Part shown: positions 1 to 6,502 of the stretch, in pieces
How positions within the stretch are numbered: the stretch's first letter is position 1
Layout of the letters: every line of letters starts with the position of its first letter
Assembly (NCBI GenBank): GCA_013695405.1
Contig: JACDAO010000728.1
Coordinates: 1 to 11,459, forward strand
Length of the DNA stretch: 11,459 nucleotides
Source: Acidobacteriota bacterium
GTDB lineage: Bacteria; Acidobacteriota; Vicinamibacteria; Vicinamibacterales; Vicinamibacteraceae
Reading direction: 5' to 3'
The notes under the pieces: generated by a model
Told to the model about the DNA's origin: nothing
Seen by the model: the letters and a program-made list of their open reading frames with translations, nothing else
Database searches by the model: none
Program-made: the position numbers and the translations under genes

Positions 1-209
<209 letters not shown>

Positions 210-213
<4 letters not shown>

Positions 214-1745
214 CCATCGAGACCCTGACCGCCCTCTCGCCCGCCGAGCAGATCGCGCGCGGCCTGCAGACCGCCCTGACCTTCGACGACGTGCTGCTGG
301 TGCCGCGTCGCTCGACGGTGCTGCCCAGCCAGGTCGACATCTCGACCCGCTTCACCCGCAACATCCGGCTCAACGTGCCGCTGGTGAGCGCCGCGATGGA
401 CACCGTCACCGAGTCGTCGCTGGCGATTGCGGTGGCCCAGCAGGGCGGCATCGGCATCGTCCACAAGAACCTCTCGATCGCGGATCAGGCGCTCGAAGTC
501 GACCGGGTCAAGCGATCAGAGAGCGGGATGATCGTCAACCCGATCACCCTCTCGCCGACCCACTCGATCGCCGAGGCCCATCAGCTGATGCGCAAGTACC
601 GCATCTCGGGCGTGCCGATCACCGACGACGGCAGCAAGGAAGGGCGGCTGGTCGGCATCCTGACCAATCGCGACCTGCGCTTCGAGAACCGGCTCGAGCG
701 GCCAATCGCGGAGATCATGACGCGTGAGAACCTGATTACGGTTCCTGTCGGCACCACGCTCGACCAGGCGCAGGACATCCTGCACACGCACAAGGTCGAG
801 AAACTGCTGGTGGTGGATCACGACTTCCGGCTCAAGGGCCTGATCACCGTCAAGGACATCCAGAAGGCGATCAGGTACCCGGCCGCCAGCAAGGACGACC
901 TCGGGCGGCTGCGGGTCGGCGCCGCGGTCGGCATCGCCCGCGACACGCTCGAGCGGGCCGAGGCGCTGGTGGCCGCGCACGTCGACGTGCTGGTGATCGA
1001 CACCGCGCACGGCCACTCGACGGGCGTGATGGACGTGGTGCGCCGGATCCGGCAACGCTTCCCCGACGTCGACATCGTCGCCGGCAACGTCGCCACCGGC
1101 GCGGCCACCGAGGAGCTGATCCGGATTGGCGTCGACGCGGTGAAGGTCGGCATCGGCGCCGGCTCGATCTGCACCACCCGGGTGATCGCCGGTATCGGCG
1201 TGCCGATGGTCTCGGCCATTGCCGAGTGCGCGCGAGCGGCCAGGGCGCACGACGTGCCGGTGATTGCCGACGGCGGAATCCGCTACTCGGGCGACATCAC
1301 CAAGGCGATTGCCGTCGGCGGCAGCACGGTGATGATCGGCAGCCTGTTTGCGGGCACCGACGAGAGCCCCGGAGAAGTGATCCTGTTCCAGGGGCGCTCC
1401 TTCAAGGAGTATCGCGGCATGGGCTCGATCGGCGCGATGCGCAAGGGCAGCCGCGACCGCTACTTCCAGGACGAATTCGAACTCGACGCCGTGACCGGCG
1501 AAGGGACCGAGAAACTGGTGCCCGAGGGCATCGAGGGCCGGGTCGCCCACAAGGGCAGCGTGGCCGCGATGGTCCTGCAGCTGGTCGGTGGCCTCCGCGC
1601 CGGCATGGGCTACTGTGGCTGCGGCAGCATCGAGCAGCTGCAGACCGACGCGCACCTGATTCGCGTCACCCCGGCGGGCCAGCGCGAGAGCCACGTCCAC
1701 GACGTGATCATCACCAAGGAAGCCCCGAACTACCGGGTCGAGTAG
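210..1745 (+). CDS. guaB: IMP dehydrogenase
   Basis: A 511-aa IMP dehydrogenase, which oxidises IMP to XMP with NAD+, the committed step of cytosolic GMP synthesis. The N-terminal part has [14 protein letters not shown]. Two CBS domains (about residues 108-165 and 170-230) are inserted in the TIM barrel and usually sense purine nucleotides. The catalytic loop reads [11 protein letters not shown] with Cys321 as nucleophile. [11 protein letters not shown] and the mobile-flap/K+ region MGSIGAM...DRYFQ follow, then [11 protein letters not shown] and [11 protein letters not shown] near the C-terminus. The length is normal for the family. I chose GTG at 210 because it overlaps the secA stop (GTGA) and gives a usual N-terminus; a GTG at 165 would read through the SecA zinc motif. 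The residue after GIG is Ala where most bacterial enzymes have Pro (GIGPGSICTTR). Confidence 0.97.
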
Positions 1746-1789
1746 GCTCCGGGCTCACGGTGCAGGGCTCGAGGGCGCCGGTGACCGGG

Positions 1790-1795
1790 TACAAT
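1790..1795 (+). promoter_or_regulatory. -10 box (TACAAT) for the first deacetylase; probably leaderless
   Basis: TACAAT matches the bacterial -10 consensus TATAAT at five of six positions and ends exactly six bases before the GTG start at 1802. Transcription would therefore begin at or within a base of the start codon, giving a leaderless mRNA. No convincing -35 hexamer is seen 16-18 bases upstream (the region reads GCTCGA), and no Shine-Dalgarno sequence precedes the GTG. Both absences fit a leaderless arrangement. The site lies in the 56-base gap after guaB. Confidence 0.5.
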
Positions 1796-1801
1796 CGCGC
1801 C

Positions 1802-2695
1802 GTGTCCCGCCGCCTCCTCCCCTCCCTCGGTGTCTGTCTGCTCGCGCTCGGTGTGGCGGTGTCCGCCACGCAGCCGTCGGCACCCCGTCAACTTCGCATC
1901 ATCGCCTTCGGGGCGCACCCCGACGACGCCGAACTGAAGGCCGCTGGCGTCGCGTCGCTGTGGGCCGCGCAAGGCCACAAGGTGAAGTTCGTGTCCGCGA
2001 CCAATGGCGACATCGGCCACTTCAGCCAGGCCGGCGGGCCGCTCGCGCAGCGCCGCACCAAGGAAGTCCTCGAGTGCGCCCGCATCATGGGCATCACCAC
2101 CGACGTCCTCGACATCCACGACGGTGAACTCGAGCCGAGTCTCGAGTACCGCCGCGTGTTCGCGCGCAAGATCCGCGACTGGCAGGCCGACATCGTGATG
2201 GGCCACCGGCCCTACGACTATCATCCCGATCATCGCTACGTCGGCGTACTTCTCAACGACACGGCGGTCGTCGTGGGCGCGGCGTTCTTCGTGCCCGACA
2301 CGCCTCCGACGCAGGGCAACCCGATTTACCTGAACTACTCCGACAACTTCACGGATCCGAAGGCGTTCGAGCCGAGCGTGGTGGTCGACATCGACGCCGC
2401 CGCCGACAAGAAGTGGAGCTGCGTGAGCGCGATGTCGTCGCAGTTCGGCGACGCCGACTCGTGGCAGGGCCGCACGCGCCCCGACGTGCCGAAGGACGAC
2501 GCCAAGCGGCCGGCGTACCTGCTCGAGCTCGCCAAACAGCGATCGGCGGCGGTCGCCGACCAGTACCGTGCCCAGTTGATTGCCCGCTACGGGCAGGATC
2601 GCGGGGCGAAGGTCAAGTACGCCGAGGCGTTCCAGCTCAATCAGTACGGGCGTCAGGTCACGATGGACGCCCTCGGCCAGATGTTTCCGAAGTAG
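1802..2695 (+). CDS. exported LmbE/PIG-L family deacetylase, copy 1
   Basis: A 297-aa protein of the PIG-L/LmbE metal-dependent deacetylase family (relatives: GlcNAc-PI, MshB and BshB deacetylases), which remove N-acetyl groups from amino sugars. Residues 1-22 form a Sec signal peptide (Arg pair, hydrophobic LGVCLLALGVAVSA, probable cleavage after VSA), so it should act outside the cytoplasm. The zinc site is visible as AHPDDAE at 38-44 (His39, Asp41 and Asp42 in the usual metal/base roles) and HPDH at 141-144. Further conserved-looking stretches are TNGDIGH and GHRPYDYHPDH. The roughly 130 residues after HPDH are longer than in the small cytosolic members; their role is unknown. The GTG start gives exactly the same length as the next gene, which supports it. 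Substrate cannot be told from sequence. A tandem paralog follows 9 bases later. Confidence 0.88.
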   Translation: MSRRLLPSLGVCLLALGVAVSATQPSAPRQLRIIAFGAHPDDAELKAAGVASLWAAQGHKVKFVSATNGDIGHFSQAGGPLAQRRTKEVLECARIMGITTDVLDIHDGELEPSLEYRRVFARKIRDWQADIVMGHRPYDYHPDHRYVGVLLNDTAVVVGAAFFVPDTPPTQGNPIYLNYSDNFTDPKAFEPSVVVDIDAAADKKWSCVSAMSSQFGDADSWQGRTRPDVPKDDAKRPAYLLELAKQRSAAVADQYRAQLIARYGQDRGAKVKYAEAFQLNQYGRQVTMDALGQMFPK

Positions 2696-2704
2696 GCCGA
2701 CGCC

Positions 2705-3598
2705 ATGACCACCCGCTTGCTGCCGACGGTCGGGACGTGCCTGCTGGCCCTCGGCGTCGCCGTCTCCGCGACGCAGTCCACTGCGCCCCGCCCTCTGCGC
2801 ATCATCGCCTTCGGTGCGCATCCCGACGATGCCGAGCTGAGGGCGGCGGGCGTGGCGGCCATGTGGGCGGCCCAGGGCCACCAGGTCAAGTTCGTCGCCG
2901 CCACCAACGGCGACATCGGGCACTTCAGCCAGGCCGGCGGCCCGCTCGCGCAGCGCCGGACCAAGGAAGTGCAGGAGTGCGCGCGCATCCTCGGCATCAC
3001 CACCGAGGTGCTCGACATCCACGACGGCGAACTCGAGCCGACCCTGGAGACCCGCCGCACCTTCGCACGAAAAATCCGCGAATGGCAGGCCGACATCGTG
3101 ATGGGCCACCGTCCGTACGACTACCATCCCGATCACCGCAACGTGGGCGTCCTGCTCAACGATACGGCCGTGGTCGTCGGCGCGGCATTCTTCGTGCCCG
3201 ATACGCCCCCGACTCGGGGCAACCCGATCTACGTGAACTACCCGGACGGCTTCACCGACCCGAAGCCCTTCGAGCCAACCGTTGTGGTGGACATTGACGC
3301 AGTCGCGGAGAAGAAGTGGCAGTGCGTTGCCGCGATGCCGTCACAATTTGCCGACGCGGACTCGTGGCAGGGGCGCACGCTGCCGAACGTGCCGAAGGAT
3401 GAGGCGGCCCGCAAGACCTACATCCTCGAGACGATGAAGGGCTGGCTCGCGGCCGACGCGGACCAGTACCGGCCGCAGTTGATTGCCCGCTACGGCCAGG
3501 AGCGCGGCGCCAAGGTCAAGTACGTCGAGGCGTTCCAGCTGAACCAGTACGGGCGGCAGATCAAGCCGGACGAGCTATCCGCCATGTTTCCGAAGTAG
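2705..3598 (+). CDS. exported LmbE/PIG-L family deacetylase, copy 2
   Basis: A second 297-aa PIG-L/LmbE deacetylase that aligns with the upstream copy without a single gap. I count about 55 differing residues, roughly 81% identity. All visible catalytic elements are kept: the signal peptide ending VSA, AHPDDAE at 38-44 and HPDH at 141-144, so both copies look active. Differences cluster in the first 30 residues, around residues 236-260 (LELAKQRSAAV versus LETMKGWLAAD) and in the last 12 residues before the shared MFPK end. The core is nearly invariant. It starts with ATG only 9 bases after the stop of copy 1, with a weak purine-rich upstream region, so it is probably read from the copy 1 promoter. 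The substrate is unknown; an amino-sugar or glycoconjugate in the periplasm or at the cell surface is a family-based inference. Confidence 0.88.
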   Translation: MTTRLLPTVGTCLLALGVAVSATQSTAPRPLRIIAFGAHPDDAELRAAGVAAMWAAQGHQVKFVAATNGDIGHFSQAGGPLAQRRTKEVQECARILGITTEVLDIHDGELEPTLETRRTFARKIREWQADIVMGHRPYDYHPDHRNVGVLLNDTAVVVGAAFFVPDTPPTRGNPIYVNYPDGFTDPKPFEPTVVVDIDAVAEKKWQCVAAMPSQFADADSWQGRTLPNVPKDEAARKTYILETMKGWLAADADQYRPQLIARYGQERGAKVKYVEAFQLNQYGRQIKPDELSAMFPK

Positions 3599-3613
3599 AC
3601 AAACGCGCGGCGT

Positions 3614-3635
3614 GACGCCGGACCGCCCCGGCGTC
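3614..3635. terminator. hairpin between convergent genes, probable bidirectional terminator
   Basis: GACGCCGG (3614-3621) and CCGGCGTC (3628-3635) form a perfect 8-base-pair GC-rich stem with a 6-base loop. It lies in the 49-base gap between the stop of the second deacetylase and the stop of the convergent regulator gene. No T-tract flanks either side, so it is not a canonical intrinsic terminator, but its placement fits a bidirectional transcription stop. Confidence 0.55.
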
Positions 3636-3647
3636 TCACTTCGTCGC

Positions 3648-4796
3648 TCAGGCTGACTCGGCGCGCTGCGCCGCCACTGCCCCGCACGACTCGCGGACGA
3701 CCAGCGTCGCCTGCACGAAGATGTCGCGGGCGGGCCCATCCGGACGCGTCCGCCGTTCCAGCATCGCCGCCAGCGCGGCCTCGCCGATCTGTCGCACCGG
3801 CTGCCGCATCGTCGTCAACGGCACCGGCAGCCATCCCGCGTACTCGACGTCGTCGACGCCGGTGATCCGCAGGTCGGTGGGGACTGTCCGTCCCAGAGCC
3901 AGCACCGTGTGCATCAACTGGGCGGCACCGCGGTCGTTGGCGCAAACCACGGCGTCAGGACGGTGGACGTCGAGGTAGCGGGCGACGGCCTCTCGGTCGG
4001 ACGGCGCCGGCACAGGCACGGAGGCGAGCCCGGGGTCGCCTCCCAGCGCATCGAGCGCCTCGCGATAGCCGGCGCGACGCGCCTGTACCGTGGAGGCCGC
4101 GCGCGACGCCGCCAGGAACGCCACGCGCGACGCGCCATGACCTAGCAGGTGTTCGGTAATCGCGAATCCCACCCGCCGGTTGTCGATGCCGACCAGATCG
4201 TAGGGGCCCCGCTTCGGGTAGGGATGCACCGATCGATCGAGCAGGACGACCGGGATCCGCGCGGCGTCGAGGGCCGTGACGATGCGCAGGTTGGTCGGGT
4301 CGTCGGGCGCGAGCCCCTCGAGTGGGGCCAGAAAGACGCCGTCGACGCCGCGGGCGATGTACTGCTGGGTCCGTCGCCAGGCGGCCGCCGCGCGGGACGG
4401 GCCCGCGGTCTCGTCGCCGCCTCCCCACAAGAACGCGTGGGCACGCGCGGCAGGCGCCGACATCAGTCCCTGGACCAACGGCTCGAAGATCTCGATGTCG
4501 GGCAGGTCGGGCACCAGCACGGCGAAGGTGCAGTCGCCTGCCTGCGGCCCGGAGCCAGAGCCGAGGCGGGGGCCGCGAACGAAGGTGCCCGATCCGACCT
4601 TCCGCTCGACCAAACCGAGGTGCTGCAGGTCGCGAACAGCCCGTCCGACCGTGATCCGCGAAGCCCCGAACCGACGGCCGAGATCGGCCTCGCTCGGGAC
4701 GCGCGCGCCTGGTGGCAAGACGCCGCTCTCAATCTCGCGCCGCAATGCTTCGTACACCTGTTGATACTTAGGCATAGCCAGCGCGACTCGTTGCAT
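3648..4796 (-). CDS. GntR/LacI hybrid transcriptional regulator (AraR-like architecture)
   Basis: A 382-aa regulator combining a GntR-type winged helix-turn-helix (about residues 9-75: YQQVYEALRREIESGVLPPG, VPSEADLGRRFGASRITVGRAV, then GLVERKVGSGTFV) with a LacI/periplasmic-binding-protein-like sugar domain (about 88-370). Hallmarks of the latter are LVPDLP near its start, GVDGVFLAPLEG, IPVVLLDR, VGIDNRRVGFAITEHLLGHG, VVCANDRGAAQL, ITGVDDVEYAGWLPVPLTTMRQPV and a C-terminal VVRESC. This domain order is that of AraR, so it probably binds DNA as a dimer and responds to a sugar or sugar derivative. Two ATG starts are possible: 4796, or 4775 (MPKYQQ, the usual GntR spacing). Neither has a Shine-Dalgarno site. 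It diverges from the HAD phosphatase gene and converges on the deacetylases. The inducer and targets are unknown. Confidence 0.88.
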   Translation of the reverse strand: MQRVALAMPKYQQVYEALRREIESGVLPPGARVPSEADLGRRFGASRITVGRAVRDLQHLGLVERKVGSGTFVRGPRLGSGSGPQAGDCTFAVLVPDLPDIEIFEPLVQGLMSAPAARAHAFLWGGGDETAGPSRAAAAWRRTQQYIARGVDGVFLAPLEGLAPDDPTNLRIVTALDAARIPVVLLDRSVHPYPKRGPYDLVGIDNRRVGFAITEHLLGHGASRVAFLAASRAASTVQARRAGYREALDALGGDPGLASVPVPAPSDREAVARYLDVHRPDAVVCANDRGAAQLMHTVLALGRTVPTDLRITGVDDVEYAGWLPVPLTTMRQPVRQIGEAALAAMLERRTRPDGPARDIFVQATLVVRESCGAVAAQRAESA

Positions 4797-4800
4797 GGAC

Positions 4801-4813
4801 GATATGCTATATC
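4801..4813. promoter_or_regulatory. palindrome GATAT-GCT-ATATC, candidate operator
   Basis: A perfect inverted repeat, GATAT and ATATC around a 3-base centre, lies immediately upstream of the regulator's first ATG, in an AT-rich pocket of otherwise GC-rich DNA. Its position between the probable regulator promoter and its start codon suits autoregulation. Binding is inferred, not shown. Confidence 0.45.
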
Positions 4814-4854
4814 AACTTGGCGTCAGCGAGGTCTGCGGTGGCGGTCCACGCACG

Positions 4855-4882
4855 AATTGTAACCTTAATTTGACGGACAATT
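4855..4882. promoter_or_regulatory. AT-rich inverted repeat in the divergent control region
   Basis: AATTGT (4855-4860) and ACAATT (4877-4882) form an inverted repeat separated by 16 bases. The left arm overlaps a reverse-strand TACAAT (4861 down to 4856) that could serve as the -10 box of the regulator, with a start near 4849. The spacing of about two helical turns between arm centres fits a dimeric regulator site. TTGACG (4870-4875) lies within the spacer on the plus strand. Confidence 0.4.
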
Positions 4883-4904
4883 TACCTGAACGATACACCT
4901 GAGA

Positions 4905-4913
4905 TGTTATGCT
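4905..4913 (+). promoter_or_regulatory. extended -10 promoter (TGT-TATGCT) for the HAD phosphatase gene
   Basis: TG-N-TATGCT has an extended -10 TG motif and matches the -10 consensus at four of six positions. It would start transcription near 4920, giving a leader of about 37 bases that ends in a good Shine-Dalgarno site. No strong -35 is seen at 16-18 bases, as is common for extended -10 promoters. Confidence 0.4.
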
Positions 4914-4945
4914 CACTTGCAGGAAGCGGTCCCCAGAGGTTCCGC

Positions 4946-4951
4946 AAGGAG
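4946..4951 (+). promoter_or_regulatory. ribosome binding site AAGGAG deciding the ATG at 4957
   Basis: AAGGAG sits five bases before ATG 4957. It selects this start over an in-frame upstream ATG at 4909, which lacks such a site and lies inside the predicted promoter. It is the clearest Shine-Dalgarno sequence in the window. Confidence 0.75.
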
Positions 4952-4956
4952 TCCCA

Positions 4957-5781
4957 ATGTCCACCTCTACTGAACCGGTGCACTACCTGGTCGCCAGCGA
5001 CTTCGACCAGACGCTGAGCTTCAACGACTCGGGCGCGGTGCTCAGTCAGATTCTCGGCACCTCACGCTTCGAGGAGAAGGTCGCCGGCCTGGCCAGCAGC
5101 CACCTGGTCCATCAGGGCGGCGAGCTGGCGTACCTGCTACGCCACGACCCGGAGTTCCGGGCGGTGCGGCGCGAACACCTGATCGAGGCCGGCAAGAAGG
5201 TGCGCCTCAAGCTCGACATTCCGCATCTGGTCGACCTGCTGGCCCGTGGGGTCAACGGCTGCACGTTCTCGTTCTTCGTGATCTCGGCGGCGCCGCGCGA
5301 GGTGATCTGCTCAGCGCTCGAAGGCGTCGTGCCCGCCGACCACATCTTCGGTACCGAACTGGAGTTCGACGAGGTCAGCGGCGAAGTGTCCGCGGTGACC
5401 CACGTACCGGCCGGGTATGGCAAGGTCGCCGTGCTCGAACAGCTCGAGACGCGAGCCGGCACCCGTCCGGAACACACCATTTACGTTGGCGACGGCAGTT
5501 CCGACGTGCACGTGATGCTGCACGTCAACAACCGCGACGGTTTCACGATTGCCGTCTCCGAGAACCGCCACCTGGCGCGCATCGCCCGCCGGACGGTGCT
5601 CAGCGACAGCGCGCTGAGCGTGATGGTCCCGATTCTCGGGCACCTCGGCGGCTGGAGCTCCGGCGCGATTCGCGAGCTGTTTGCCTCCTACGGGTTGACG
5701 CTGCACGACTGGGAGCGCGCCCGAACAGACCGCGTCACGCTGCGCGAAGTGCCGGCCTTGCTGCGCGCGGAGTCGGCGTGA
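4957..5781 (+). CDS. HAD superfamily (subclass IB, SerB-like) phosphatase
   Basis: A 274-aa cytosolic HAD hydrolase of the phosphoserine-phosphatase-like IB group. Motif I is DFDQT with nucleophile Asp15 and general acid Asp17. Motif II is FFVISAAP with Ser110. Motif III Lys is probably Lys156 (YGKVAVLEQL). Motif IV is YVGDGSSD with Asp179 and Asp183 binding Mg2+. The small cap between motifs I and II is helical, as in SerB. Members dephosphorylate phosphoserine or other small phosphometabolites, including the methionine-salvage MtnX substrate. The substrate here is not determined. The start was chosen by the AAGGAG site. It is divergent from the GntR/LacI-type regulator, and its stop overlaps the GTG of the following membrane-protein gene by four bases, suggesting coupled expression. 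There is no signal peptide or membrane segment. Confidence 0.85.
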   Translation: MSTSTEPVHYLVASDFDQTLSFNDSGAVLSQILGTSRFEEKVAGLASSHLVHQGGELAYLLRHDPEFRAVRREHLIEAGKKVRLKLDIPHLVDLLARGVNGCTFSFFVISAAPREVICSALEGVVPADHIFGTELEFDEVSGEVSAVTHVPAGYGKVAVLEQLETRAGTRPEHTIYVGDGSSDVHVMLHVNNRDGFTIAVSENRHLARIARRTVLSDSALSVMVPILGHLGGWSSGAIRELFASYGLTLHDWERARTDRVTLREVPALLRAESA

Positions 5782-6062
5782 CGCTGACGCTGCCTGATTC
5801 AATTGGCTGGGTTGCCACCGCGGTCTTCACGGCCTCGTACTTCGCGAGGGGCCCGCATACGGTGCGTCGCGTGCAGATGGCCGGCGCCTCGCTGTGGCTG
5901 GCCTACGGCGTGGTAACGCAGGCAGTCCCGGTGATCGTCGCCAACGTGCTGGTCCTGGGGGCCGCGACCTGGGCCGAGTGGCGGCGACGGCAAGACGACC
6001 GCCCGGTGGCGACGGCGTCGACGGCCGCGCCGGTTGGCGCGACCCAGTCCGCACAGGCCTGA
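5778..6062 (+). CDS. small three-helix membrane protein (SemiSWEET/PQ-loop- or YgjV-like)
   Basis: A 94-aa membrane protein beginning with GTG at 5778, overlapping the HAD stop (GTGA). Three hydrophobic segments are visible: about 9-23 (IGWVATAVFTASYFA), 32-47 (VQMAGASLWLAYGVVT) and 49-66 (AVPVIVANVLVLGAATWA). They are followed by a basic stretch (EWRRRQ) and a polar, Ala/Thr-rich tail. The IGW start, the SLWLAYG segment and the VIVANVL third helix resemble SemiSWEET sugar transporters (three helices, about 90 aa, functioning as dimers). However, the PQ motif of helix 1 is absent and the loop between helices 1 and 2 is shorter. Half-length YgjV-type inner-membrane proteins are the alternative. 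Function is unproven; coupling to a phosphatase hints at a shared substrate or regulation. Confidence 0.7.
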   Translation: MTLTLPDSIGWVATAVFTASYFARGPHTVRRVQMAGASLWLAYGVVTQAVPVIVANVLVLGAATWAEWRRRQDDRPVATASTAAPVGATQSAQA

Positions 6063-6064
6063 CC

Positions 6065-6502
6065 CTAGCCCTCCCGGCCCGCCGGCCACGGGCCGATCCG
6101 GATGTCGCGGGTCGAGTCGCCAACGATGGCGATCTCGACGGCGATCGCGTCTGGAAGCGACCGCGCCAGCCGCTCGGGCCATTCGACCGCTAGCACGCCG
6201 TCGCCCATCTCGACGTCTTCCAGGCCGAGATCCTCGACGTCGGCGGCGCGCTCCAGACGATAGAGATCGACGTGGTACACCGGCAGACGCCCGCCTCGAT
6301 ACTCCTGCATCAGTGTGAACGTCGGACTGCTGACGTCATCGTCGGCAGCGCCGAGGCCGACGGCGAGGCCTCGCACGAAGGCCGTCTTGCCGGCGCCCAG
6401 GTCGCCGCGAATCAACACGACGTCGCCTGGCTGCAGTCGCGCGGCTAACGCCTCTGCGATCCGTGCGGTCTCGGCTTCCGAGTGCGACCGCTGCGAGGTC
6501 AC
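6065..6502 (-). CDS. tsaE: tRNA t6A biosynthesis ATPase TsaE
   Basis: A 145-aa TsaE (YjeE family), the ATPase that works with TsaB and TsaD to transfer threonylcarbamoyl to A37 of ANN-decoding tRNAs. Visible motifs are Walker A GDLGAGKT (33-40), SSPTF (58-62), HVDLYR (77-82, the family HxDxYR signature) and VEWPER (106-111, the EW stacking region). The length is typical. The start is GTG at 6502, overlapping the TGA of nnrD by four bases (GTGA), so it is translated from the nnrD-tsaE message. Adjacency of these two genes is common in bacteria. Its stop lies only two bases from the stop of the convergent membrane-protein gene. Confidence 0.96.
   Translation of the reverse strand: MTSQRSHSEAETARIAEALAARLQPGDVVLIRGDLGAGKTAFVRGLAVGLGAADDDVSSPTFTLMQEYRGGRLPVYHVDLYRLERAADVEDLGLEDVEMGDGVLAVEWPERLARSLPDAIAVEIAIVGDSTRDIRIGPWPAGREG

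Larger units (their letters stand above)
1802..3598 (+). repeat. tandem gene duplication (two 894-base units)
   Basis: The two units, 1802-2695 and 2705-3598, have identical length (894 bases) and a constant offset of 903 bases along their whole extent. Their products are about 81% identical without indels. This is a direct tandem duplication old enough for substantial divergence, with the reading frame and active-site residues preserved in both. Confidence 0.9.

Noticed and set aside
1802..1867. Lipoprotein signal in the deacetylases because of the Cys at residue 12
   Set aside because: The residues before Cys (LGV and VGT) do not form a lipobox; an ordinary signal-peptidase I site after VSA fits better.
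1730..3136. 468-codon open frame on the minus strand across guaB's end and both deacetylases
   Set aside because: It is antisense to well-supported plus-strand genes; its His/Val/Gly/Asp-rich composition is the usual high-GC shadow, and its internal repetition simply mirrors the duplicated genes.
4909..4956. Upstream ATG start for the HAD phosphatase
   Set aside because: It has no ribosome binding site and lies within the predicted -10 region; ATG 4957 has AAGGAG at good spacing and a normal N-terminus.
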